Positions 50,492 to 59,246 are shown, numbered from the stretch's first letter. The stretch is 64,000 nucleotides of DNA from Desertivirga xinjiangensis (GCF_024436435.1 NZ_JAFMZP010000014.1:1-64000); one strand, 5' to 3'. Program-made: numbers and translations. Notes: generated from the sequence alone by a model not told the origin.

Positions 50492-50572
50492 TGGGGGGAG
50501 AAGGATTCGAACCTTCGTAGCCGAAGCAACGGATTTACAGTCCGTCCCATTTGACCGCTCTGGTATCCCCCC
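50492..50572 (-). tRNA. tRNA-Tyr (GTA)
   Basis: 81 nt on the minus strand with a long variable arm, as class II tRNA-Tyr has: acceptor GGGGGGA with TCCCCCC, discriminator A, anticodon GTA in a CTGTAAA loop. CCA not encoded. Confidence 0.95.
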
Positions 50573-50642
50573 AGTTGTTTTTTTCGGATTGCGAAGGTAT
50601 AAATTAAATTACAACTTCCAAATTTGAATCAAAAAAAAACTG

Positions 50643-50715
<73 letters not shown>

Positions 50716-50845
50716 TTTTATAATTTAACTTTAAACGTTTTCAACCTGTTAAAGAACATTCCTTTTCTTCGTTTTCTTAACTTAAGAACCTCTCCGAAAG
50801 GGAATGCAAATCTACACAAATAAAACTCACCGCAAAATTTTTTTC

Positions 50846-50877
50846 AAAAAAAATCCGGAGGTTTAAAAACCGCCGGA
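50846..50877 (-). terminator. Intrinsic terminator of the rpsU-xerC-hpf operon
   Basis: On the minus strand TCCGGCGGT pairs with ACCTCCGGA (one mismatch), followed by T8 (50853-50846). It stands 29 nt after the hpf stop and separates that operon from the tRNAs. Confidence 0.9.
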
Positions 50878-50906
50878 AAAGCCCTCAACCTTGATTTATG
50901 GTCCTG

Positions 50907-51248
50907 CTAAAAAATGTCGACTGACGCCACTTCTTCTTTGTAATTATTGATACGAGTACGTGTCTTAGTTTTATGCTTATCAACCTGTCGTCTTAATGAT
51001 TCTATTGCAAGATCGGTAGCCTCTTCAAACGATTTACATTGCTCTTTGGCAAAGAGTTGCACACCCGGGATATTCAGTTTAATTTCAGTAATTTTATTCC
51101 CCTCGTCTTCTGTATTCTCCAACTTAAGATATACTTCGGCACTGATGATCTGATCAAAGAACTGATCCAGTTTATCAGCTTTTTTCTGAATGAAACCTAA
51201 AAGTTTCTTGTCTGCATCGAAATGAATAGATTGAACACTAATTTTCAT
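50907..51248 (-). CDS. hpf: Ribosome hibernation promoting factor
   Basis: A 113-residue short HPF/RaiA protein which binds the 30S decoding site and silences ribosomes in stationary phase. Start MKISVQSIHFDADKKL and the basic stretch RQVDKHKTKTRTR are typical. Its ATG overlaps the xerC stop by 4 nt (ATGA), so translation is coupled. The short length means it lacks the C-terminal dimerisation domain of long HPF. Confidence 0.93.
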   Translation of the reverse strand: MKISVQSIHFDADKKLLGFIQKKADKLDQFFDQIISAEVYLKLENTEDEGNKITEIKLNIPGVQLFAKEQCKSFEEATDLAIESLRRQVDKHKTKTRTRINNYKEEVASVDIF

Positions 51249-52144
51249 TTTTCCTCCTTGGTTAAAGCTCTTGGATGAGCCTGTCTATAAATTAATTTAA
51301 GTTTTTCAACGGAATTGTGGGTATACACTTGTGTTGCTGCCAGGCTTGCATGACCCAGCAGTTCTTTTATTGCGTTTAGATCAGCTCCATTATTTAACAA
51401 ACTTGTAGCAAAAGAATGTCTTAATACGTGCGGGCTTCTCTTTTGATTTGTCGAGATGTGTGACAGGTACTTCTTTACTATCTTATAAATAAATGCAGGC
51501 GTAGCAGCCCGTCCGGTATCTGTTACGATCAGGGAAGTTATACTTGATTCAAAAGAAATGTCTTTTTTCTCCTTTATATAACGGGTAACTAACTTCATAA
51601 GCGAAGCGTTTACCGGAACAAGCCGCTCTTTATTCCGTTTACCAATAATCCGGAAATATTGCTCGTAGTGATTTATATCTGAATGCTTAATTGCTACTAA
51701 TTCGGACAAACGCATGCCAGTGCCAAACAGAATTTCAAGAATCAGCCGGTCACGCAGCCCGGTAAAGTCTTTAGGGAACAGGTGCTCGCTATCCAGTAAG
51801 CTGTTCATCCTGGATTCTTCGATCACTACCGGAAGCTTTTTGGGGATTTTTGGCGACTGAACCTGTAATACCGGATTGTCTTCTACTAATTGCTCTCTCT
51901 GAAGAAATTTGTAAAAACTGCGTAGTGTTGATAATTTCCTGGTGATGGTTTTGGGTTGGCTTTTTGCGTCCATGAGTTCAACAAGCCATGACCGCACATC
52001 ATGATGCCCCACATCTGAAAACTGCCGGCTGCGTTTCGACAAGAAAGCCTCAAACTGCTGCAAGTCTTTTATGTATGCAGTGACAGTATGAGCTGAGAAT
52101 CGTTTTTCGTATCGTAAATAGTTATTAAAACGCTCTAAAAACAT
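51245..52144 (-). CDS. xerC: Tyrosine recombinase, XerC/XerD-like
   Basis: A 299-residue site-specific recombinase. SAM-like N-terminal domain (2-85) and catalytic domain: R145 in GTGMRLSE, K170 region, H239 and R242 in HVLRHSF, H265 in LGHASL and the nucleophile Y274. ATG 52144 is chosen over an adjacent TTG at 52147. Between rpsU and hpf this is the usual Bacteroidota chromosomal Xer protein (dimer resolution at dif), not a phage integrase. XerC versus XerD is not decided by sequence alone. Confidence 0.9.
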   Translation of the reverse strand: MFLERFNNYLRYEKRFSAHTVTAYIKDLQQFEAFLSKRSRQFSDVGHHDVRSWLVELMDAKSQPKTITRKLSTLRSFYKFLQREQLVEDNPVLQVQSPKIPKKLPVVIEESRMNSLLDSEHLFPKDFTGLRDRLILEILFGTGMRLSELVAIKHSDINHYEQYFRIIGKRNKERLVPVNASLMKLVTRYIKEKKDISFESSITSLIVTDTGRAATPAFIYKIVKKYLSHISTNQKRSPHVLRHSFATSLLNNGADLNAIKELLGHASLAATQVYTHNSVEKLKLIYRQAHPRALTKEEK

Positions 52145-52217
52145 CAAAACCTATTTGTATATCACTTAAAGCAATATACAAATAGGTTTGATATGAAAAA
52201 ATGATTTATGAAAAAAA

Positions 52218-52409
52218 TTAAACAGTCTCCTGGTTGAGAGTTTGTTTGTAAACAGCCTTCTTAACTACGTTACGGCGAGCTACAGATTTTTTTTCAAAAG
52301 CCTGACGGCTACGTAATTCTCTTAATACACCTGTTTTCTCAAATTTTTTCTTGAAGCGTTTTAGGGCTTTATCTAAAGATTCGCCGTCTTTTACGTTGAT
52401 AATGATCAT
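52218..52409 (-). CDS. rpsU: Ribosomal protein S21
   Basis: bS21, 63 residues, MIIINVKDGESLDKALKR at the start and a basic C-terminal half. In Bacteroidota ribosomes bS21 and partners cover the anti-SD end of 16S rRNA, so most mRNAs do not use an SD. This gene is unusual in carrying a complete SD, AGAGGAGGT, 7 nt before ATG 52409; in the published model, ribosomes lacking bS21 read it preferentially and refill the bS21 pool. A strong Bacteroidota promoter lies 34-62 nt upstream of the start. Confidence 0.97.
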   Translation of the reverse strand: MIIINVKDGESLDKALKRFKKKFEKTGVLRELRSRQAFEKKSVARRNVVKKAVYKQTLNQETV

Positions 52410-52416
52410 GTGTTAT

Positions 52417-52425
52417 ACCTCCTCT
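52417..52425 (-). promoter_or_regulatory. rpsU: Extended Shine-Dalgarno of rpsU
   Basis: On the minus strand AGAGGAGGT, complementary to the anti-SD CCUCCU with 7 nt to the ATG. It is the best SD in the window; the tuf, rpoB and icd leaders show none. Confidence 0.9.
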
Positions 52426-52442
52426 CGATTTTTTAAGGACTG

Positions 52443-52471
52443 CAAATTTAAGCAAATTATTGAGAATCAAA
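52443..52471 (-). promoter_or_regulatory. Promoter of rpsU-xerC-hpf
   Basis: On the minus strand TTTG (52471-52468), a 17-nt spacer, then TAAATTTG (52450-52443): an exact match to the Bacteroidota consensus. The expected start is near 52436, giving a leader of about 27 nt that holds the SD. Confidence 0.8.
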
Positions 52472-52524
52472 ACATTGATTTTAAAAATAATTGCGTTAGC
52501 AGTAAAAACATGTTTCAACCTTAT

Positions 52525-53556
52525 CTACAAAGAGTTACGGTGGGTAATTCTAAACGGAACTTCAACATGCCTCCTTGAGTTATCAAGTATCATTTTAGCT
52601 GCAATAGTGCCCATTTCATAAAAGTCAGTCGAAATAGTCGTAATTCCGTTCAGGATAATCTTCTTCAAAGGGGTTTCATTATATGAGATCACTCCTACCT
52701 CCTTGCCAACAACCAGCTTGGATGACATAATTTTTTCGATAAGGATAACAAGATCATTTTCCATCAAATTTATGTACACCTCTCCGGCGGCGATCAATTC
52801 ACTATCAATATCGGTTATCACTTTATGATTAAACGCATATTGCTGGCAAAAGCGAAGGAAACCTTTCTTTATTTCTTTTGGGTAATAACTCTTTTCGGGA
52901 AAGATTAATTTTATTGTATGGTATTTACTGAGAGCTTCCCTGGCTTGCTCTAAAGCACTGTAAATATCCCTTTCAAAGTTTTCATAAACAGCTGCATATT
53001 CGCCTTCCACGCCTGGAACTTTCTTATCAAGAAGAACTAGTTTTTCTTTCGGAATGGTATTAATGATCTCATAAGCGTTTTCACCACCTTCAATGAAATG
53101 CGGAATTACAACATAATGAGAATATCCATCCATTTTATTCCCCAGCAACTTCTTAAACAGTTTAACGTCATTATTGTAGATATAAAAATCTACTCCAACC
53201 TGCTCGCCCAGGGCAGATACAAAAGCGTCGTAAACCAGCTTTTTGTGAGAACTGAGTTTATTGAACAACAAGCAAATGCGCAGGGTTTGTCTGAAGTCTG
53301 TAGCCGTGATATAATAACCTTTGCCCGGGATAGAGCCCAGGACACCTAACTTTTTCAGGTATTTATATCCTTTCTCAGCTGTATCACGGGATATTTCTAA
53401 CTCATAGCTTAACTCATTGATAGATGGAAGCATATCATTCTTGTTGATCTTACCTCCTTCTATAGCTGCTAATATCGAATTGGTAAGCTGCAGATATTTT
53501 GGAGTAGCAGAGTATTCGTCAATATGTATATGCTCAAAAATCTTAGAAGGTTTCAT
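52525..53556 (-). CDS. GntR-family regulator with LacI-type sensor domain
   Basis: A 343-residue DNA-binding regulator. Residues about 8-75 form the GntR winged helix (NKNDMLPSINELSYELEISRDTAEKGYKYL in pieces, then IPGKGYYI). Residues about 85-343 form a periplasmic-binding-like sensor domain, found in Bacteroidota GntR proteins that control sugar genes. No sugar gene lies beside it, so its ligand and targets are unknown. It is divergent from the histidine kinase at 53890, with about 330 nt between. Confidence 0.86.
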   Translation of the reverse strand: MKPSKIFEHIHIDEYSATPKYLQLTNSILAAIEGGKINKNDMLPSINELSYELEISRDTAEKGYKYLKKLGVLGSIPGKGYYITATDFRQTLRICLLFNKLSSHKKLVYDAFVSALGEQVGVDFYIYNNDVKLFKKLLGNKMDGYSHYVVIPHFIEGGENAYEIINTIPKEKLVLLDKKVPGVEGEYAAVYENFERDIYSALEQAREALSKYHTIKLIFPEKSYYPKEIKKGFLRFCQQYAFNHKVITDIDSELIAAGEVYINLMENDLVILIEKIMSSKLVVGKEVGVISYNETPLKKIILNGITTISTDFYEMGTIAAKMILDNSRRHVEVPFRITHRNSL

Positions 53557-53889
53557 TGATGTCTTCAGAATTGGTTTCTAAGATATAAAGTTTTAGGCAG
53601 AAATGGCTTCATTAATGTTTCAGGTCTTCTCTGGACATCCTCATTATTGCGAATGTTTCCCGGGGAACAATGAAAAAGCGCGCCCTGAAAGCCCATAAGA
53701 AATAGGCACCGAACTAACTGAACCACTGGTACGATGATGAAATTAGGGGAACCGTATTGAAAAATTGGGGCGCGATTTACCCTTCCCATTTCACAACAGC
53801 ACCTTAAAATACAAGACTAGAACGAAATAAATATAAAAAGTATCAGATTCATGGCTTCATCTTTCCAATTCCCTCGAATTCAGTAAATA
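53557..53889. other. Intergenic region between the GntR and histidine kinase genes
   Basis: A 333-nt gap. The one open frame (53565-53789, minus) has no recognisable domain, an unusual composition (many R, P, F), no leader motif and nothing to suggest a gene. I see no strong palindrome or T run. It probably contains both divergent promoters. Confidence 0.5.
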
Positions 53890-55083
53890 ATGGTATTGAT
53901 TTTGTCTCGTTCGATTAACCATTATAATCAAGATTATTTTTTTGGCGGTATTATGGATGTAAAGGAACAAAAGCTTAGTCTTACAATTTCTGACGGCTTG
54001 CTTAAGAACTTAGAGGGGATGTTCTATAAACTAAGCTCCCCCCCGCAGCTCGCTATGATTTATGTCAGCAAGGTATGTGAAAGGATGACCGGCTATTCTC
54101 AGGAAGAATTGCTGACAATTGACTTTTTAGATATTATTTATCCAGACGACAGAGGCCGCATCCTTTTGCAATTTGAACGTGCACTAGGTGGTGAGCGTAT
54201 CAACAGTCTTGAGTATAGGATCATCTGCAAAGATGGAAAATTAAAATGGGTAAAGGACATTTCCCGTATTTCATATAAAGAGCAAGAAACTGGCGACATA
54301 GAAGGATATATTATCGACATTACAACTGAGAAAAACGAAAAAACAACCATAAAATCCCTGAAGCAACAACATGACGGACTGCTAACCGAACTGACTCATA
54401 AATACAACGAGCTGATGCAGTTTAACTACATTGTATCTCATAACCTCCGTTCACCTATAGCAAATATTATTGGACTTACAGAGATCATCAAATTTCACTA
54501 TGCTGATGAAGCATCGGAAACAGGTGAACTTATAAATTTTATTGCCGATTCAGCGCAGTCTATCGATACCGTTATTCAGGATCTCAACCTGGTTCTATCG
54601 TCCCGAAAACCTATGAATGAGAAGTTTGAAATGATCAGGCTAAATGAAATTATCAGCTCGGTAAAAAGCAATCTTAAAAAACAGATAAAAGAAAGCAGGG
54701 CAACGTTCAATATTGATATTCCAAAAGAATTAGATCACGTAAGATCCATAAAAAGTTACCTTCAGAGTATCTTCTATAACCTGATCAGCAACGCTATAAA
54801 GTATAGAAAAGAACGAATGGATCCCGCAATTTCTATCAAAGCAGACAAACAGGATACTTATCTCAAAGTGCAGGTTTCGGACAAAGGCCTGGGAATGGAC
54901 TTGAATAGCATCGGGGATAAGCTCTTTGGCTTGTATAAAAAATTTAACTTTGATAAAGAAGGCCGGGGCCTTGGACTACACATGACCAAAACCCAAATTG
55001 AGTCAATGGGAGGCCGTATAGAAGTCATCAGTGAGCCCGATGAAGGCTCTACGTTTACATTTTTTCTGCCCTTACTGTCTTAA
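53890..55083 (+). CDS. PAS-domain sensor histidine kinase
   Basis: A cytosolic histidine kinase, 397 residues as called from ATG 53890; ATG 53953 (376 residues) is equally possible because the first 21 residues are not conserved. PAS fold with PAC (about 38-150: YRIICKDGKLKWVKDISRI); HisKA dimerisation helix with the phospho-acceptor H184 in VSHNLRSPI; HATPase domain with N297 and N301 (NLISNAIKYRK), DKGLGM (331-336) and GRGLGL (358-363). No membrane segment or receiver domain and no response-regulator gene nearby, so it is an orphan kinase. Its stop is 1 nt from the stop of the convergent sulfatase-like gene. Confidence 0.9.
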   Translation: MVLILSRSINHYNQDYFFGGIMDVKEQKLSLTISDGLLKNLEGMFYKLSSPPQLAMIYVSKVCERMTGYSQEELLTIDFLDIIYPDDRGRILLQFERALGGERINSLEYRIICKDGKLKWVKDISRISYKEQETGDIEGYIIDITTEKNEKTTIKSLKQQHDGLLTELTHKYNELMQFNYIVSHNLRSPIANIIGLTEIIKFHYADEASETGELINFIADSAQSIDTVIQDLNLVLSSRKPMNEKFEMIRLNEIISSVKSNLKKQIKESRATFNIDIPKELDHVRSIKSYLQSIFYNLISNAIKYRKERMDPAISIKADKQDTYLKVQVSDKGLGMDLNSIGDKLFGLYKKFNFDKEGRGLGLHMTKTQIESMGGRIEVISEPDEGSTFTFFLPLLS

Positions 55084-55084
55084 C

Positions 55085-56947
55085 TTAATAATCCAGGTAC
55101 TGTTGGTAGACACTTTGCATATACGCTTTACCGTTCTTCAACAGATCTTCTTCCTCTTTAGAGGGCAAGTCCTGAGATCTGTAAATGATTTCTTTACCTA
55201 CATTATCAAATGACAACACCTGCTGACTGCTGTTTACAAACCCGAAACCGTTATCCCAGCTAAAAAAAGCATGGCCCGGAACGGCTGGATTTAAGAGGTC
55301 TTTACTCCAGTGGAAATTGGAATGTGGAATATTTAATTGATTGAAGATTGTAGAGGCTATGTCAGTCTGACTTCCCACCTTGTTTGCCTTCATTCCTCTG
55401 AACTCTGGTTTGATCACTTCACCAAAAAACAATAGAGGAATACGGTATCTGCGGGGGTCATAGATTTCATATTTATTTAAAGGCAAGCGGTGTCCATGGT
55501 CGGCCACAATCACAAAGAGAGTATTTTTATACCAGCTTCGTTTTCTGGCCTTGTCTATAAAACTTCCAAGACACGAATCAGTATAAAAGGCCGTACTTCT
55601 AAATTTGTTTTCTACTTCATCACCCTTAAATCGCGGCTGCACCGGCAATTCAAAAGGCTCGTGGTTTGTAAGGGTGAGGATCACTGAACAAAAAGGGGAC
55701 TTCGAACTAAGTTCCTTGTCCAGTAACCTATCGTACACAACATCATCGTACGCGCCCCATTTCGAGTTCATGTCCTTCTTATCAAAATTCGTTTTGTCCA
55801 CAAGGTCCAGACAGCCATTATTCAAAAGGTATGACTTAATGTTAGCAAACTCACTTTCTCCTCCATAATAAAAGGATGTGTGATAGCCATAGTTCAGCAG
55901 TGTCTCATAAACAGAAGGCAACTGAGCATTTTTAGAGTTTTCTTTGATGATGCTGCGAGTGGCCTGTGTCGGAAAACCGCTTAAAACTGATACGATGCCT
56001 CTATCGGTCCTGTCGCCTGAGGAATAAATATTATTGAAGTATATACCCTTTCTACCCAGTTCATCTATGACCGGAGCTGTGTTCTTTTCGCCACCCAAAC
56101 CCGCCACTAAATCAGCAGTAAAACTCTCTAATATGATAAAGACCAGGTTAGGCTGGTTAGACGACAGGATCTTGATGGTATTCGGCTCTTCTTTGGGATA
56201 TAAGTTGCTAACTGTACGCCTTGCCTCCTCTATTTTAGTATATTCAAACGGGTTCTTATTGTTTGAAATATTTTTGAAAGAGCGCATTAAAGCCCACTCA
56301 GTATTAACCGCCGCGTGATTTAAAACCGGAACAGAAGAATAGTATGCCATACTCTCATTCGCTGGCGCGAGTTGCCAGCCGCCCCGGATGGCTAGAAAGT
56401 TCAAGCCGAGGAGCAGCGGGGTCATCACTACTTTTAGTGCAATGGGGACGTTCTTAACAATGTGAAACTTCATTATCCTTCCGGAAAGGTAAAAGCCTGG
56501 AATAATTAAGATTGCAAGTACAAAAAGAGAAAGAAAAATCGGAGAAGATGCACTGCTCGCTATAGCTTCACCGGGAGTGCTAAATAGAAATTCAAAAGCC
56601 CTGTAATTGACCTTTGTGCCCCATTCGCGGTAAATATTAAAATTTATCACTGTAATAAGGGCACATATTACGATAAGGGCTTTAATGTATATCCGGAAAA
56701 TCCTATTTGATGGTCTTAATCCGGGAATATTCATAATGGCAAGAAAAGCCAGTAATGGCAGAATTGAAGCATAACCTAATGCCGACATATCAATTCTTAT
56801 CCCATGCCAAAAACTTTTGAGGATCTCCGCAAACGATATCCGCTGAAGTTTATTTCTAAAAATCAGCAAAAAGATCACTCTTTCGGCGAAGAAAAAGACC
56901 ATCCAGAAAATAAAATACCTGATGATGGCAAGCAGGTTTTTAAGCAT
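55085..56947 (-). CDS. LtaS/MdoB-like sulfatase-fold membrane protein
   Basis: A 620-residue inner-membrane enzyme of the alkaline-phosphatase superfamily. Five membrane spans in residues about 8-190, then a periplasmic sulfatase-type domain. The metal site shows E274 in LESFTADL, nucleophile T314 in SSGDRTDRG and V-A-D-H-G-H near 480. The family transfers phosphoglycerol or phosphoethanolamine to glycans or lipids (LtaS, MdoB, EptA relatives). Which substrate is used here is not clear, since Bacteroidota make no lipoteichoic acid. A promoter is recognised just upstream. Confidence 0.87.
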   Translation of the reverse strand: MLKNLLAIIRYFIFWMVFFFAERVIFLLIFRNKLQRISFAEILKSFWHGIRIDMSALGYASILPLLAFLAIMNIPGLRPSNRIFRIYIKALIVICALITVINFNIYREWGTKVNYRAFEFLFSTPGEAIASSASSPIFLSLFVLAILIIPGFYLSGRIMKFHIVKNVPIALKVVMTPLLLGLNFLAIRGGWQLAPANESMAYYSSVPVLNHAAVNTEWALMRSFKNISNNKNPFEYTKIEEARRTVSNLYPKEEPNTIKILSSNQPNLVFIILESFTADLVAGLGGEKNTAPVIDELGRKGIYFNNIYSSGDRTDRGIVSVLSGFPTQATRSIIKENSKNAQLPSVYETLLNYGYHTSFYYGGESEFANIKSYLLNNGCLDLVDKTNFDKKDMNSKWGAYDDVVYDRLLDKELSSKSPFCSVILTLTNHEPFELPVQPRFKGDEVENKFRSTAFYTDSCLGSFIDKARKRSWYKNTLFVIVADHGHRLPLNKYEIYDPRRYRIPLLFFGEVIKPEFRGMKANKVGSQTDIASTIFNQLNIPHSNFHWSKDLLNPAVPGHAFFSWDNGFGFVNSSQQVLSFDNVGKEIIYRSQDLPSKEEEDLLKNGKAYMQSVYQQYLDY

Positions 56948-56968
56948 TGAATCAATATTAATTTTATG

Positions 56969-56998
56969 CGAATGTAATACATTCTGCTTTGATTCAAA
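56969..56998 (-). promoter_or_regulatory. Promoter of the LtaS/MdoB-like gene
   Basis: On the minus strand TTTG (56998-56995), 18-nt spacer, then TACATTCG (56976-56969), 7 of 8 to the Bacteroidota -7. The start would be close to 56962, leaving a leader of about 15 nt before ATG 56947. Confidence 0.55.
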
Positions 56999-57120
56999 GC
57001 CTCCGCAAGAGTAGCCCAGCTAAGGGTATACAGAAGTCCGTTGCAAATCAGGCTGGACCATGAACGTTAAAAAGCACCAATTTTATTGTGTTATTTTACC
57101 CACTTAGCCGGGCAGCATGC
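56999..57120. other. Intergenic stretch before the aat remnant
   Basis: Between the LtaS-like promoter and the aat remnant I see no gene and no N-terminal aat sequence. No strong structure. Confidence 0.5.
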
Positions 57121-57481
57121 ATGAAAAACAAGCACACAATGCACATATCGTCAGCAGTTTACAATTCACATTCAAGATTAAAAACTAGGGATCGCGCACA
57201 GTATTGAGACCTATCAAAACGGAGTACTAGTAGGAGGCATTATAGGGTATGCCATAAATAGTTACTTTGCAGACATCACCTTCTTTAACACAGTTGATAA
57301 TGCCAGTAAAGCCGGATACTACTATCTCCTGCCAAAATTAAGGGAAGCTGGCTTTCAATTACATGATTCAGGATTTGGCAATAATTGGTTCAGCCAGTTT
57401 GGAGCAGTTGACATGCCAAGAGAAGAGTTTAAGATGAACTTAACGAAGGCAATAGTGAGCCCCGCTAAATTTACCAATTAA
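57121..57481 (+). pseudogene. aat: Decayed leucyl/phenylalanyl-tRNA-protein transferase (aat) remnant
   Basis: The C-terminal half of an Aat-like protein is readable in two frames. From 57121 the frame gives H-I-S-S-A-V-Y-N-S-H-S-R-L-K-T. At about 57181-57186, in an A-rich run, it shifts by one base and continues L-G-I-A-H-S-I-E to a stop at 57479-57481. Then come matches to Aat: L-V-G-G-I-I-G, V-D-N-A-S-K, L-H-D and F-G-A-V-D-M-P-R-E-E-F. E. coli Aat has LGHAHSIE, LVGGMYG, MENASK, LIDC and LGACEIPRRDY in the same order. The N-terminal half is absent, the catalytic Glu of GESMF is replaced, and no start codon precedes the second segment, so it cannot be functional. Confidence 0.75.
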
Positions 57482-57506
57482 GTTCCTGCCCTTCCTTTTT
57501 AATCTG

Positions 57507-58016
57507 CTACAAAAGGATCTGGAGAAAGACTTCCAAACTTAGTCGTTGACTAGCGGTTGGGGGAAGTTTCTTTAAACTTAGACATCGGATTACTCCGACA
57601 TTCCTTTGAGCATGGATCTTCTGAATAAAACGAAGAAGTGAATAATAATCGCCTTCGAAATTGAGCCGCTGGATAAGGTACTTGTCAGATTTTAGATAAG
57701 CGTCTTTAACCGGCAGTTCGGTCAATCTTACATTTTCCGCTTCAGCCAAAGCAGCTATTTCTGCAATTGCTCTCCCTCGAAACACCAAAGAATCGATCTT
57801 GTACTTGTTTATTATCCTGTCGAGATTCGTATTTTTTCTATTTAGATATTCAGGCTGGTAACTCAAATCTCCAAGAGTATCAAGTTTTCCCAACAGCTCC
57901 CTGTTCAGCATAAAGGCTTTCCATGTTTTTTTTAGTGCCAGCTGATAAGCAAGAAACATGAACAGCATTATCACGCCTGGTAGTATTAAAATCTTTGCTT
58001 TTTTTCTGTCAAACAT
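57507..58016 (-). CDS. GspM/PilO-like inner-membrane protein
   Basis: A 169-residue protein with a short cytosolic start (FDRKKAK), one membrane span (about 8-28), a coiled-coil stretch (about 30-80) and a small ferredoxin-like domain at the C-terminus, the architecture of GspM/PilO. Primary sequence similarity is weak; the call rests on architecture and on its place as the last gene of the secretion operon, 4 nt after the GspL/PilN-like gene. Confidence 0.6.
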   Translation of the reverse strand: MFDRKKAKILILPGVIMLFMFLAYQLALKKTWKAFMLNRELLGKLDTLGDLSYQPEYLNRKNTNLDRIINKYKIDSLVFRGRAIAEIAALAEAENVRLTELPVKDAYLKSDKYLIQRLNFEGDYYSLLRFIQKIHAQRNVGVIRCLSLKKLPPTASQRLSLEVFLQILL

Positions 58017-58020
58017 AGTT

Positions 58021-59232
58021 CTAGAAATTGATCAGCAACACGAATTCCCCGGTTTCCGACTCCTGGTTATAAGTGTAGCTCTCTAACTTTACCATTCTTA
58101 CCCAGGGAATCTTTTCCAACTCTGACATCCAGTTGTTCACCGGAACGATTCTTTTTGAGCTTCCCGTAATTTTGATAGTGCGGTCATTAAAAAGCACTTG
58201 CTGTAAATTTCTGCTTCCGGTAAGATCAAGCGGATTTATTGCAAGTTCATTCCAGCTCACTTCATCCGGAAGATTTAAAGCTAGCTGATCAATCAAAACA
58301 GCTTTATTATAATGACCATTCCATCCTAGTTCCTGCAGCTGAGCTTCTTTACTTTTTATCAGGCCAGCGAGGGCAGCATGTTCACGCGTACCGAATACCG
58401 AACGGTTCACACGGTTGCTCAGTTCCCTATTTTCAGCATTGACGCTCCAAAGCACCACCGAATTGATTAGCAGGATCACGAAAAACGCTAACAGCGCTCC
58501 TGCAACCGCAACCTTAGTACGTTTACTCGATATAAGTAATTTAAAATCTTTGTCCAACTGGGGCACATGAGCCTGTACTGTCTCTGCAAAATGGGCAAAG
58601 AGTAGCTGGAAGGCAGAAGAATAAGCCAATAATAACTGCTCCTCTAACACCTCATTTTCTATTTTCAGAGGGAACGGTGCATGCAACGAGCGATCATAAC
58701 GGTATGACTCCCAATCCAGCTCTTCAGTCCTGATTATTAAATGCCCGTCAAATATCAGAGTGTCACCATATACATTTAGCTGAGGAGCGATCATGTGGAC
58801 CGGAAATGGCCCAAGACTTAACATCAGAGGGTTTAAACCAAGGTTGCTGCATAGTGTTAGCCACCGGTCGGCCTCGGTTTTACGGATGACTGAGATAAAA
58901 GATCTGAGTCCCGAACGAAAGTTTTGAATATAGAAGTCATTCATATTTGCCCCCGGAAAACTTTGAGCAAACTGCAATGAGGTGAGAACCGAAGTATTTT
59001 CTATTTGCTTATGCAGCACCCCCTTTCCATTCAGGTTCAGAGCAATGTTTGCCTCTTTGGAAAAATAGTCACTGAGATCGTTCAAAGATTTTAAGCCGGA
59101 AACCTTCTTCACAAAGTCCAGCCGGTTCCTATGCCTTTGAATTTTACATGCTGACAGATCAATAGAGTTATCCATATTTATATGCAGGCTTAACCCAAGC
59201 CCAGAATACACCTGTAGAAATCGTTCAAACAT
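58021..59232 (-). CDS. GspL/PilN-like inner-membrane protein
   Basis: A 403-residue bitopic protein. Residues 1-235 form a cytosolic domain that could be a degenerate actin-like (GspL/PilM) fold; I see no intact nucleotide-binding motif. A membrane span lies at about 243-265 (AVAGALLAFFVILLINSVVLW). A periplasmic coiled coil (265-320) and a PilN-like ferredoxin fold with VSWNELAINPLDL and RIVPVNNWMSELEKIPWV follow. One chain thus holds what PilM and PilN do separately, as in GspL. 14 nt after the secretin gene. Confidence 0.7.
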   Translation of the reverse strand: MFERFLQVYSGLGLSLHINMDNSIDLSACKIQRHRNRLDFVKKVSGLKSLNDLSDYFSKEANIALNLNGKGVLHKQIENTSVLTSLQFAQSFPGANMNDFYIQNFRSGLRSFISVIRKTEADRWLTLCSNLGLNPLMLSLGPFPVHMIAPQLNVYGDTLIFDGHLIIRTEELDWESYRYDRSLHAPFPLKIENEVLEEQLLLAYSSAFQLLFAHFAETVQAHVPQLDKDFKLLISSKRTKVAVAGALLAFFVILLINSVVLWSVNAENRELSNRVNRSVFGTREHAALAGLIKSKEAQLQELGWNGHYNKAVLIDQLALNLPDEVSWNELAINPLDLTGSRNLQQVLFNDRTIKITGSSKRIVPVNNWMSELEKIPWVRMVKLESYTYNQESETGEFVLLINF

Positions 59233-59246
59233 ATGCTAACGGACCC

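Noticed and set aside
50716-50760. Sigma-70-like TTGAAA/TATAAA promoter for the tRNA cluster
   Set aside because: The putative -10 lies 1-2 nt before the mature tRNA end, leaving no room for a start site, and AT-rich sequence makes such matches common.
51245-52144. Phage or island integrase
   Set aside because: It sits between rpsU and hpf in the standard Bacteroidota Xer position, with no att-like repeats at the neighbouring tRNAs.
53565-53789. 74-codon minus-strand open frame between the GntR and kinase genes
   Set aside because: No domain or signal, odd composition, no leader motif; likely chance in a 333-nt gap.
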